A model generated the notes under the pieces. That model saw nothing but the letters and a program-made list of their open reading frames with translations. It was not told the DNA's origin and did no database searches. DNA of 64,000 nt from Roseibium sediminicola (GTDB lineage: Bacteria > Pseudomonadota > Alphaproteobacteria > Rhizobiales > Stappiaceae): contig NZ_JALNMJ010000002.1 of the NCBI RefSeq assembly GCF_023156505.1, positions 1 through 64,000 of the forward strand. Reading direction: 5' to 3'. The position numbers and the translations under genes were made by a program. This document shows positions 41,842 to 49,675 of this stretch, piece by piece. Within the stretch, counting starts at the first letter, position 1. Every line of letters begins with the position of its first letter.

Positions 41842-43116
41842 ATGCCGATCCCGCCCAAGACCCTTCATTTTCTGAAAAAGCTCAAGGCCAAGGCCGAACC
41901 GTCCGCGATTGCCGCGCGCCTGACACCGCGCGCCGGGGCGCCGGCGCCGCTGATGACCCTGCCGAAGCCGTCTGCCGCCGCGATCAACAGGATCTGGGCG
42001 CGGATGACGAAAGCCGGCGTGCCGGAGACGGCGCGGGTGGAACTCGCGGACGAACGAACGCTTTCGGAAGCGGAGACCTATGCCGGCAATATCGAGAACA
42101 TGATCGGCACGGTGAAGGTGCCGGTCGGTGTGGTCGGACCGCTGCGCGTCAACGGTGTCTTTGCCCATGACGACTATTTCGTGCCCTTGGCGACGACCGA
42201 GGCTGCGCTGGTGGCCTCGTATGCACGCGGCGCCAAGGCCGTCGGCAGGTCCGGCGGGGTCAGTGTGGCAACGCTCGGGGAAGGGGTCCTGCGCACCCCG
42301 GCCTTCCGCTTTGCCTCCATTGCGGAAGCAGGCCTCTTCGTGAATTGGGTGGTCTCCTCGGCAGAGGCGCTGATCTCGGCGGCCGAAGCAACCACCAGCC
42401 ATGGCAAGCTGCTCTCGATCGATCCGGTGATCGACGGTGAGATCGTCTTTCTGATGTGCCGCTACGAGACTGGAGACGCCGCCGGCCAGAACATGGTCAC
42501 CTTCGCCACCGAGGCCCTCTGTGCGCACGCGCTGGACCAGTCACCGGTGCAACCCCGATCCTGGTTCCTGGAGGCCAATTTCTCCGGCGACAAGAAAGCG
42601 AGCTTTCTCGGCACCATGCTCGGCCGGGGGCGCCGGGTCACCGCGCAGGTCGACATGCCGCGCGAGGTGGTCGAAACCACGCTGGGGGCATCCATCGACG
42701 AGATCCTCGAATATGGCCGGATCGCCAATCTGGGAGCGTTGATGACCGGGCAGGTTGGCGCCCAGGCCCATTTCGCCAACGGTCTTGCTGCGCTTTACCT
42801 TGCCACCGGCCAGGATGTCGCCTGCGTCGCCGAATCCGCTGTCGGCTTCACCCGGATGGAACGCAGCGCCACAGGCCTGCTGGTCACGGTCACGCTGCCC
42901 AACCTGATCCTGGGTACGGTGGGCGGCGGCACCGGTTTGCCGTCGCAGGCAGCCGGTCTTGATGTTCTGGGCCTGAAGGGCACCGGCCATGCGCCGGCGC
43001 TGGCAGAAGTCGCTGCGGCGCTGTGCCTCTGCGGTGAGCTCTCCCTGACGGCAGCCGTTGCCGGCGGGCAATTCGGCAGCGCGCACAAGCGCCTTGCCCG
43101 GGGCTCCAAGACATGA
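41842..43116 (+). CDS. Hydroxymethylglutaryl-CoA reductase, class I type
   Basis: A 424-residue soluble catalytic domain with no membrane anchor. Class I features are clear: NIENMIGTVKVPVGVVGPLRV, PLATTEAALVASYARGAKA, and NFSGDKKASF. All four catalytic residues known from human HMGR are matched: Glu (E120, ATTE), Lys (K251, GDKKA), Asp (D325, GQDVA) and His (H415, SAHKR). It should therefore reduce HMG-CoA to mevalonate with NAD(P)H. No other mevalonate-pathway gene is in the window, and alphaproteobacteria normally use the MEP route. ATG at 41842 is preferred over a GTG at 41773. The gene ends in ATGA, overlapping the next start. Confidence 0.92.
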   Translation: MPIPPKTLHFLKKLKAKAEPSAIAARLTPRAGAPAPLMTLPKPSAAAINRIWARMTKAGVPETARVELADERTLSEAETYAGNIENMIGTVKVPVGVVGPLRVNGVFAHDDYFVPLATTEAALVASYARGAKAVGRSGGVSVATLGEGVLRTPAFRFASIAEAGLFVNWVVSSAEALISAAEATTSHGKLLSIDPVIDGEIVFLMCRYETGDAAGQNMVTFATEALCAHALDQSPVQPRSWFLEANFSGDKKASFLGTMLGRGRRVTAQVDMPREVVETTLGASIDEILEYGRIANLGALMTGQVGAQAHFANGLAALYLATGQDVACVAESAVGFTRMERSATGLLVTVTLPNLILGTVGGGTGLPSQAAGLDVLGLKGTGHAPALAEVAAALCLCGELSLTAAVAGGQFGSAHKRLARGSKT

Positions 43117-44045
43117 GTGTGCGGACGGAGAATGACGCGCCATTGCTTTCGCGGCTCTGGACCTATCAGGCCGAACGCTTTCCACTGATCCAGACCGTGC
43201 CGCTGCTCGGCGCTTTTTCCGCTGCATCCGTGACGGCGTCGGCCCGGCTCGCCGACCGGCCTCTGCCGGGGCCAGATGCCTATCTCACCGCCTTCCTGAT
43301 CGTGATGGTGTTTTTCTGGCAGATGCGGGCACTGGACGAGGTCAAGGATGCCGATATCGACCGGCGTTACCGGCCCGAACGGCCGATCCCGCGCGGACTG
43401 GTATCGCTCAAGTTGATCCTGTGGCTGGCGGGCATCGCGGCAATTCCGGCAGCGCTTGCTGCGTATGGGCTGTCGCCGGTTTTGCTGCTGCTGGTCGGGA
43501 TCACCTGGGCCTGGCTGGCCCTGATGAGCGTCGAGTTCTTCGCGCCCGCCTTCCTGCACCGTTCACCGGCGCTTTATCTGATATCGCATATGGCGATCAT
43601 GCCGTTGATCGACCTTGTGCTGACCGGCTGCGAATGGGTGCCCTTCGGCACCGTTCCGGAGGGCCTCTGGACCTTCCTGCTGATGAGTTTCGCCAATGGC
43701 TGCGTCATTGAATTCGGCCGCAAGATCTGGGCGCCTGAGAACGAGCGGGAAGGTGTCGAGACCTACTCTTCCGCCTGGGGGATCAGGCGTTCGCTGACGG
43801 CGCTCGGAATTGTGACCGCCATCGCATTTTTTGCTCTTTTGGTTTGCGGGATCTACCTGGGGCGGCCCCTGGTGACAGCGCTGTGCGGGCTGGTGATCCT
43901 CGCTCCGTTTGCCTGGACCCTTTTCGCCTTCGCGCGCCATCCCAACCCGAAACACCAGAAACGTCTGGAGACGTTGTCCGGTGTCTGGGTTCTCGCCTGC
44001 TATCTTGCGGCTGCCTTTGCGCCAAGCCTCGGAGGTGCTTCGTGA
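43113..44045 (+). CDS. UbiA-superfamily prenyltransferase, variant motifs
   Basis: A 310-residue protein with about eight hydrophobic helices. The first Asp-rich motif, usually NDxxDxxxD, reads DEVKDADID at residues 75-83, followed by RRYRPERPIPRG, the typical region after it. The second acidic motif is replaced by a REGVETYSSAWG sequence. Family knowledge says such enzymes transfer prenyl groups from prenyl diphosphates using Mg2+. The acceptor cannot be predicted; the motif resembles UbiA proteins of unassigned function more than those of ubiquinone or heme biosynthesis. ATGA overlap with the reductase before it and GTGA overlap with the next gene. Confidence 0.85.
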   Translation: MSVRTENDAPLLSRLWTYQAERFPLIQTVPLLGAFSAASVTASARLADRPLPGPDAYLTAFLIVMVFFWQMRALDEVKDADIDRRYRPERPIPRGLVSLKLILWLAGIAAIPAALAAYGLSPVLLLLVGITWAWLALMSVEFFAPAFLHRSPALYLISHMAIMPLIDLVLTGCEWVPFGTVPEGLWTFLLMSFANGCVIEFGRKIWAPENEREGVETYSSAWGIRRSLTALGIVTAIAFFALLVCGIYLGRPLVTALCGLVILAPFAWTLFAFARHPNPKHQKRLETLSGVWVLACYLAAAFAPSLGGAS

Positions 44046-46495
44046 CCGGGCTCATCGGGTTGGAAGCGGCTGCAAGGTCGTCGTCGCAGGTTGTCGGCGG
44101 CAAGGCCTTCGTGCTGGCCGAAATGGCCGCCAAAGGCTTCAAGGTACCGCGGTTTGTCGTGATTCCGCCGGAGTGTTTTCAGGACGGGCGCCTTGAACGG
44201 GACATGCGCGAGCGCCTTAACGAGGCCGTGCGCACTCTGGCCGGATCGGCCTTTGCCGTGCGCTCTTCTGGGCGCGCGGAGGACGGTGCCCAGGATTCCC
44301 ATGCCGGGCAATTCCTGACGCTGTTGAACATGTCGGCGGTCGACGTGCCGGACGCGGCCGAACGGGTCTTTGCCTCCGGTCTGGCGGACAGTGTGACGGC
44401 CTATCGCGAAGCGCGCGGGCTGACGGAGACCGACATGCCTTCGGTCATCGTCCAGGCCATGGTCGATGCAAGGGCCGCAGGCGTGGCCTTTGCCGCGGAT
44501 CCGGTCAGCGGACGGCGCGATCAGATCGTGGTTGCGGCCACTGCCGGCCTGGGAGAGACGTTGGTCTCCGGCGAGGTCAGCGGCGAGACCTGGCGGTTCT
44601 CGCAATCGCATTTCGAAGCGCTTGAGATGCCCTCCGGTGACAGTGCCTTGAGCGCGGACGAGGCGCAAAGGATCGCGCGATTGTGCGCGGATGTCAGCGC
44701 GGCAAGGGGCGCACCGCAGGACATCGAATGGGCATGGGCAACGGGTGAGGCCGCACCGCATCTGTTGCAGGCGCGGCCGATCACGACGGACCTTCTGCCG
44801 GAAGGGGCCGGGGAACCCCGGTTGCTGGTGTTCGACAATTCCAACATCGTCGAGAGCTATCCGGGGCTTGTGTCGCCGCTCACTTACAGTTTCGCCGTTG
44901 AGGCCTATGCAAGGGTCTACCGGACGTTCCTGGCACTGATCGGGATCCGGGACGAGGTCATCCGGTCCCACGACACCGAGCTTGCCAACATGCTCGCGCG
45001 CATCGATGGGCGCCTCTATTACAATCTCGGCAACTGGTACCGGCTGTTGTCGCTGCTGCCGTTTTTCTCCAGCAACCGGCAGCACATGGAAACCATGATG
45101 GGTGTCTCCGAGCCACTGCCGGATGAAGTCATGGCCGGGATCGAGCCGTCCAAGGGGCTGTTCTCCGCGGCCCGCATGGTGGCGGGGCTCGCCTTCGCTG
45201 CGTTTCGTCTGACCTCCATCAAAGCCGGATTCATGGCCCGCATCGGCAAGACCGTGCCGCCGCGCGAACAATGGTCCAAGCTGGAAAAGCGCCCACTTTC
45301 GGAGCTGGCGGCCGAATTTCGCCGGGTCGAAAGGGCGCTTCTGGACGATTGGGACGCGCCGATCGTCAATGATTTCATGTGCATGATGGCCTTTGGCGGC
45401 TCTCGTGCGCTGCTTGAAAAATGGGCCGGCGACGACGGACTGGCGCTCCACAACGATGTCATGATCGGTCAGGGCGATATTGTCTCCGCTGAACCCGCGC
45501 GCCTAATCCGGGAAATGGGAGAGGTTGTCCGGACAACGCCGGGCGCAGCCGATCTGCTCGCTGCCGGCGACCGGGATGCGATCTTCGCTTTGCCGGTATT
45601 GGGGCCGTTGCTCACCGATTACCTCAACCGTTTCGGCGACCGGCGCATTGGCGAGTTGAAACTGGAAGAGCCAACGCTGGATGAGGAGCCCGGAGCGCTG
45701 TTCCGCGCCGTGCTTGCCTCGGCGTCTCACACAGCCAACCCTCGCGAACGCACGGCGCCGGAGGCGGAGCTGAAACGTTTGTTTTCCGGAAGGCCCTTCC
45801 GGCGCCGGCTTGCCGGCCTGGCACTCTCCTATGCCAAGGCCAGGGTGCGGGACCGGGAAAACCTGCGCTTCGAGCGCACCCGCATCTTCGGCTATGCCAG
45901 ACGCGTGTTCCGTGCCATGGGCGCGTCCCTCACGGCAACCGGTCATCTGGATGAGGCCGATGATGTTTTTTTCCTGTCCCTGGACGAGTTGCTCGCCATT
46001 GCCGAGGGCGCTGCGGCCGACGGCAATATCAAGGCGCTGGTGGAATTGAGGCGAGCGGAGCGGGCTGCGGCGGCGCGGCTGCCGGAACCGCCCGAACGGA
46101 TCCTGGTGCGTGGCTCGGTCATCGACCGGGCAAGCCGGCTCGCGACGGTTCAGGAAACGGCCGGAGACGTCGGCGAAACCGAACGGCGCGGTACGGCCTG
46201 CGGAGGCGGTGTTGTGATTGGCATCGCCCGGGTGATCCGCGATCCGGCGGAGGAACAGGTGCAGGCCGGCGAAATCCTGGTCGCCCGCCACACCGATCCC
46301 GGCTGGATCTCCCATTTCGCCAATGCCGCGGCCGTGATAGGTGAGCGCGGCAGCGTCCTGTCCCATTCGGCCATCGTCTCGCGGGAGCTTGGCATTCCCT
46401 GTGTCGTCGCCGTAAAGGACGCCTGTTCCTGGATCCAAACCGGTGACAGGATCGAGGTTGACGGCTCCAACGGCTGGGTGAAGAAATTGCCATGA
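44042..46495 (+). CDS. PEP synthase / rifampicin-phosphotransferase-like dikinase
   Basis: An 817-residue protein with the PPDK/PEP-synthase architecture. Residues about 1-260 are an ATP-grasp (VVGGKAFVLAEMAAKGF; FAVRSSGRAED; QDIEWAWATG ending LLQARPIT). A middle domain begins DNSNIVESYPGLVSPLTYSF. The C-terminus is a swivelling phosphohistidine domain with His775 (SVLSHSAIVSRELGIPCVV). Such enzymes split ATP to AMP and phosphate while phosphorylating a substrate, as in rifampicin phosphotransferase. The substrate here is unknown but presumably an alcohol made in this pathway. GTG start overlaps the UbiA stop. Confidence 0.87.
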   Translation: MTGLIGLEAAARSSSQVVGGKAFVLAEMAAKGFKVPRFVVIPPECFQDGRLERDMRERLNEAVRTLAGSAFAVRSSGRAEDGAQDSHAGQFLTLLNMSAVDVPDAAERVFASGLADSVTAYREARGLTETDMPSVIVQAMVDARAAGVAFAADPVSGRRDQIVVAATAGLGETLVSGEVSGETWRFSQSHFEALEMPSGDSALSADEAQRIARLCADVSAARGAPQDIEWAWATGEAAPHLLQARPITTDLLPEGAGEPRLLVFDNSNIVESYPGLVSPLTYSFAVEAYARVYRTFLALIGIRDEVIRSHDTELANMLARIDGRLYYNLGNWYRLLSLLPFFSSNRQHMETMMGVSEPLPDEVMAGIEPSKGLFSAARMVAGLAFAAFRLTSIKAGFMARIGKTVPPREQWSKLEKRPLSELAAEFRRVERALLDDWDAPIVNDFMCMMAFGGSRALLEKWAGDDGLALHNDVMIGQGDIVSAEPARLIREMGEVVRTTPGAADLLAAGDRDAIFALPVLGPLLTDYLNRFGDRRIGELKLEEPTLDEEPGALFRAVLASASHTANPRERTAPEAELKRLFSGRPFRRRLAGLALSYAKARVRDRENLRFERTRIFGYARRVFRAMGASLTATGHLDEADDVFFLSLDELLAIAEGAAADGNIKALVELRRAERAAAARLPEPPERILVRGSVIDRASRLATVQETAGDVGETERRGTACGGGVVIGIARVIRDPAEEQVQAGEILVARHTDPGWISHFANAAAVIGERGSVLSHSAIVSRELGIPCVVAVKDACSWIQTGDRIEVDGSNGWVKKLP

Positions 46496-47583
46496 CACAA
46501 TCGATTGACCAGCGTGCCCGTTTCGATGCCATCCGCTATGCCCGCGCCTGGGAAGACGCAGACGTGCTTCTGGGCGCGATGCAGCCGCAGGCCGGCCAGC
46601 GCTTCCTGTCGATCTGCGCGGCCGGAGACAACGCGCTGGCGCTGCTGCTGCTCGATCCGAAAGAGGTCGTCGCCGCGGATCTTTCGCCCGCCCAGATCGC
46701 CTGCCTCAGACTGCGCATCGCCGCTTATCTATGCTTGTCGCACGCCGAGTTTCTGGAGCTGATCGGCGTAACGAATTCGGCGCGGCGCCCGGAGCTATTG
46801 GAGCAGGTGCTGCAGGCGTGCGATCCGGAAACACAGACGTTTTGGCGGGAACACTTGCCGGATGTGACCCGGTTCGGAGCCGGCAATATCGGCAAGTTCG
46901 AGAATTATTTTCGCCTGTTCCGCCGCTATATTCTGCCGCTCATTCACTCCCGGAGAACCATCGAGAGCGTTTTTATCGTACGCGAGAAAAGCGCTCGTGA
47001 AGTGTTTTTCGAGGCACGCTGGAACAACCGCCGCTGGAAACTCGCCACCAGCCTGTTTTTTTCCAAAACCGTAATGGGCTGGCTCGGACGCGACCCCGCC
47101 TTTTTCGATCACGTCGAGGGCAGCGCAGGGGCCCATGTCCGCCGGAAGGTACGTTTCGCCGCCGTCGATCAGGATCCGAGTGAAAACCCCTACATGCGCC
47201 ATATCCTGACGGGCACCAATGACGGGGCTTTGCCGACCGCCTGGCGGCCCGAGAATTACGCGATCATCGCCGAGCGTGTTGATCGCATCACCCTGGTGAC
47301 CGGACCGGTCGACCGCGGTGAACTGGGTGTCTTCGACGGCTTCAATCTCTCCGACATTTTTGAGTATATGTCTGTGGCGGAAACGGCCGAGGTCTATGGC
47401 CGGCTGCTAGAGCGCGCGGCCCCCGGGGCAAGGTTCGTCTACTGGAACATGATGGCGCCGCGTTCGGCCCCCTCGGCGTTCGCGGGTCGCGTCCGCCGCC
47501 TGCCGGAGCTGGAAGCGCGCATGAAACAGGTCGACAAGGCCTTTTTCTATGCTGACCTCGTGATCGAGGAGACGGATTCTTGA
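46492..47583 (+). CDS. DUF3419 protein, BtaA-like aminocarboxypropyl transferase
   Basis: A 363-residue protein of the DUF3419 family, to which BtaA (S-adenosylmethionine:diacylglycerol 3-amino-3-carboxypropyl transferase of betaine lipid synthesis) belongs. The opening YARAWEDADVL and the SAM-binding turn SICAAGDNALALLLLDP followed by VVAADLSPAQ are typical, as is the C-terminal LSDIFEYM. The family is therefore likely to move the aminocarboxypropyl group of SAM to a lipid hydroxyl. No BtaB N-methyltransferase is adjacent, which argues against ordinary betaine lipid synthesis. Overlaps on both sides (ATGA, TTGA). Confidence 0.85.
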   Translation: MTQSIDQRARFDAIRYARAWEDADVLLGAMQPQAGQRFLSICAAGDNALALLLLDPKEVVAADLSPAQIACLRLRIAAYLCLSHAEFLELIGVTNSARRPELLEQVLQACDPETQTFWREHLPDVTRFGAGNIGKFENYFRLFRRYILPLIHSRRTIESVFIVREKSAREVFFEARWNNRRWKLATSLFFSKTVMGWLGRDPAFFDHVEGSAGAHVRRKVRFAAVDQDPSENPYMRHILTGTNDGALPTAWRPENYAIIAERVDRITLVTGPVDRGELGVFDGFNLSDIFEYMSVAETAEVYGRLLERAAPGARFVYWNMMAPRSAPSAFAGRVRRLPELEARMKQVDKAFFYADLVIEETDS

Positions 47584-48881
47584 TCGTCCAGATCGTCATT
47601 GCCGTTGCCTCGGTGATCGCGCTCTTCGCGCTGGCGGCGATCATCCGAAAAGTCGCGGACCGGTTCGTGATCGGCGCGGAAAGCCAGCGCAAGGCGGTTC
47701 ATGTCGGAGTTGGCGTCCATGCCATGATGCTGCCGCTCCTGCTGACCCGGGAAGGGTTTCTCGTGTTCGCGGGCCTTGCCGCGGGTGCCTTGCTGGTGCT
47801 GCGCATTCCCGGAATTGCTTCAGATGGCATCGGCGCATCGCTGCATTCCGTAGAGCGCCGGTCCTGGGGCGATTTTCTGTTTCTGGTCGCCGTCACTGTT
47901 CTGTTTGTGCTCTCGCCCGGTCACCCGGCGCTGTACATTCTGCCGATTGCCGTGCTGACGCTTTCGGACGCGGCCGCGGCTCTGGTGGGCACCGAATACG
48001 GCCGGCTGCGTTTTGGTGGCGACGACCGGATCAAAAGTGTAGAGGGCAGCGTGGCCTTCTTCGTAGTCACCTGGATGACGGTCGTGATCATCCTGCAGCT
48101 GGCAACAGATATTCCCCGCCCCAATGTCATCTGGCTGGCAACGCTGGTCTCGATCTTCGCGACCTATGTGGAAGCCGACAGCTGGCGCGGTCTCGACAAT
48201 CTCTTCGTCCCGGTCGGCATTTTTGTCCTCCTGAGCACCTGGGCACAGTCGACGCCACTCATTCTGGGCGCATTGACGGTCGGCTGGCTGCTGCTGCTGC
48301 TCATTGCCAGGCTGGCGGCGCCCCATCTCGGCATGACGCCCCATGCGGCGCGCTCCGCCGCCGTCGCGCTGTTCCTGTCCGCCGTCGTCGCTTCGCCCAT
48401 CAATTCGGTCTTGCCGGTGCTGGCCTTTGCCGCGGCGCTCCTGGCCCGGTCCACCGAAGGCGACACGGAACCGATCCTGGATTTCGTCGCGACCCTGATC
48501 CTTGCGGGCGTCGCCTGGCTGGTTACGGGCAATGTCTTCGGCGTCAACGCCATCGCCTTCTACGCGGCGAGCTTTTCGGCCATCGGCGCGGGCTACGCGG
48601 CCTTTGCGGTCCGGGACAGCCGATTCCGGATTTTTGGTACTGTCCTGGCGGTGGCTGTCTTCCTGATGGCCTACTGGCTGCTTCTGCCCGGCATGATTAC
48701 GTTCACGGGGTGGACGCCGTCCTCGCCGCTGTTCGCCATTGTCGCGGCTGTGACCGTGCTGGCGGTCTTGATTGAAGCGGCGCGTCCGAAAAACTGGCCG
48801 GCTGGATCGCCGGGATTGCGTCTGGCCATCGTCGCCCTGATCTGTCTTCTGCCCGTCTACATCTATGAGGCCCTGTCATGA
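47580..48881 (+). CDS. Phytol/dolichol-kinase-like membrane protein
   Basis: A 433-residue polytopic membrane protein. The N-terminal half has phytol kinase (VTE5)/dolichol kinase (SEC59) features: RKAVHVGVGVH (residues 37-47), LSDAAAALVGTEYGRLRF, IKSVEGSVAFF and, further on, YVEADSWRGLDNLFVPVG. Those enzymes phosphorylate long-chain prenyl alcohols with CTP. The C-terminal half (about 220-433) adds five to seven helices rich in Ala/Val with no recognised motif, so the protein is larger than ordinary VTE5. The TTG start overlaps the preceding stop. Confidence 0.75.
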   Translation: MIVQIVIAVASVIALFALAAIIRKVADRFVIGAESQRKAVHVGVGVHAMMLPLLLTREGFLVFAGLAAGALLVLRIPGIASDGIGASLHSVERRSWGDFLFLVAVTVLFVLSPGHPALYILPIAVLTLSDAAAALVGTEYGRLRFGGDDRIKSVEGSVAFFVVTWMTVVIILQLATDIPRPNVIWLATLVSIFATYVEADSWRGLDNLFVPVGIFVLLSTWAQSTPLILGALTVGWLLLLLIARLAAPHLGMTPHAARSAAVALFLSAVVASPINSVLPVLAFAAALLARSTEGDTEPILDFVATLILAGVAWLVTGNVFGVNAIAFYAASFSAIGAGYAAFAVRDSRFRIFGTVLAVAVFLMAYWLLLPGMITFTGWTPSSPLFAIVAAVTVLAVLIEAARPKNWPAGSPGLRLAIVALICLLPVYIYEALS

Positions 48882-49675
48882 GCTTGCCAAAGATCCATCG
48901 CGAGGTTCCTTCCTGGGATGGCAGGCGCACTGCCGCGATCGGCTGTGGGGCCTTTGAGGCGGTCGAAAGCGGTGCGGCCTTTCTCCGCGAAACTTGCGAT
49001 AGGCTGCGCGAAGAGGGCTACGAGGCTGTTGTCGGTCCGATGGACGGCTCGACCTGGGGCGCCTACCGGCTGCCGGTCTGGACCGACGGCAGTCCGGGCT
49101 TTTTCATGGAGCCTGCGGCCGGACCGCATGACCTTGGCGCATATGAAACCGCCGGGTTCGAAGTGGCCGAACTGCATGTTTCGTCGACGGCAGCACCCGG
49201 CTCGCGCGGCTACGCCGATCTGGTGCAGGGCCTCGGCGTTGACAGCTGGAACGGCGAGGAGCCGGAAAAACTGCTCGCAAGTGCCCACAGGCTGGTGATG
49301 GAGGGCTTTGCCCGAACACCGTTTTTCACGCCGGTACCGGAAGACATGTTTGTCGCGCGCTATGCGCCGCTGCTGGCCCATGCGGATCCGCGGCTGATCC
49401 TGAGGGCTGTGGACGAGGCCGGTGCGGTGAGGGGGCTGACGCTGTCTTTTCCCGATCCCTTGCGCAAGGGTGCTGTTGTCCTGAAGACCTATGTCGGTTC
49501 GCTGCCTGGCGCTGGCCGGGTCATGGCCGACCGGGTCCATGAACTCGCTGGCGAGCTTGGCTTTACTGAGGTCATTCATGCCCTGATGCGCGAAGGCATT
49601 GCCTCGGAAGCCCAGAGCCGCAAGTTCGGCGGCACGGTGTTTCGCCGTTATGCCTTGATGGGACGGGTGCTTTGA
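48878..49675 (+). CDS. GNAT-like N-acyltransferase, cluster member
   Basis: A 265-residue soluble protein. The C-terminal third looks like a GNAT acyltransferase fold: the LILRAVDEAGAVRG strand pair, VVLKTYVGSLPGAGRVMADRVHELAGELGF (acyl-CoA-binding helix region), then VIHALMREGIASEAQSRKFGGTVFRRYALMGR, similar to GNAT C-termini. The N-terminal part has no recognised motif. An N-acyl or N-acetyl transfer to an amine is therefore plausible, and an amine would be created by the aminocarboxypropyl transferase two genes upstream. Identification is moderate. Confidence 0.6.
   Translation: MSLPKIHREVPSWDGRRTAAIGCGAFEAVESGAAFLRETCDRLREEGYEAVVGPMDGSTWGAYRLPVWTDGSPGFFMEPAAGPHDLGAYETAGFEVAELHVSSTAAPGSRGYADLVQGLGVDSWNGEEPEKLLASAHRLVMEGFARTPFFTPVPEDMFVARYAPLLAHADPRLILRAVDEAGAVRGLTLSFPDPLRKGAVVLKTYVGSLPGAGRVMADRVHELAGELGFTEVIHALMREGIASEAQSRKFGGTVFRRYALMGRVL

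Noticed and set aside
41622-42170. Open frame with a GGGAG-type ribosome site upstream of and overlapping the HMG-CoA reductase gene
   Set aside because: It runs 329 bp out of frame into the reductase, and beyond the overlap its sequence is only a frame shadow (Ala/Arg/Gly-rich). A leader-peptide role is conceivable but unsupported.
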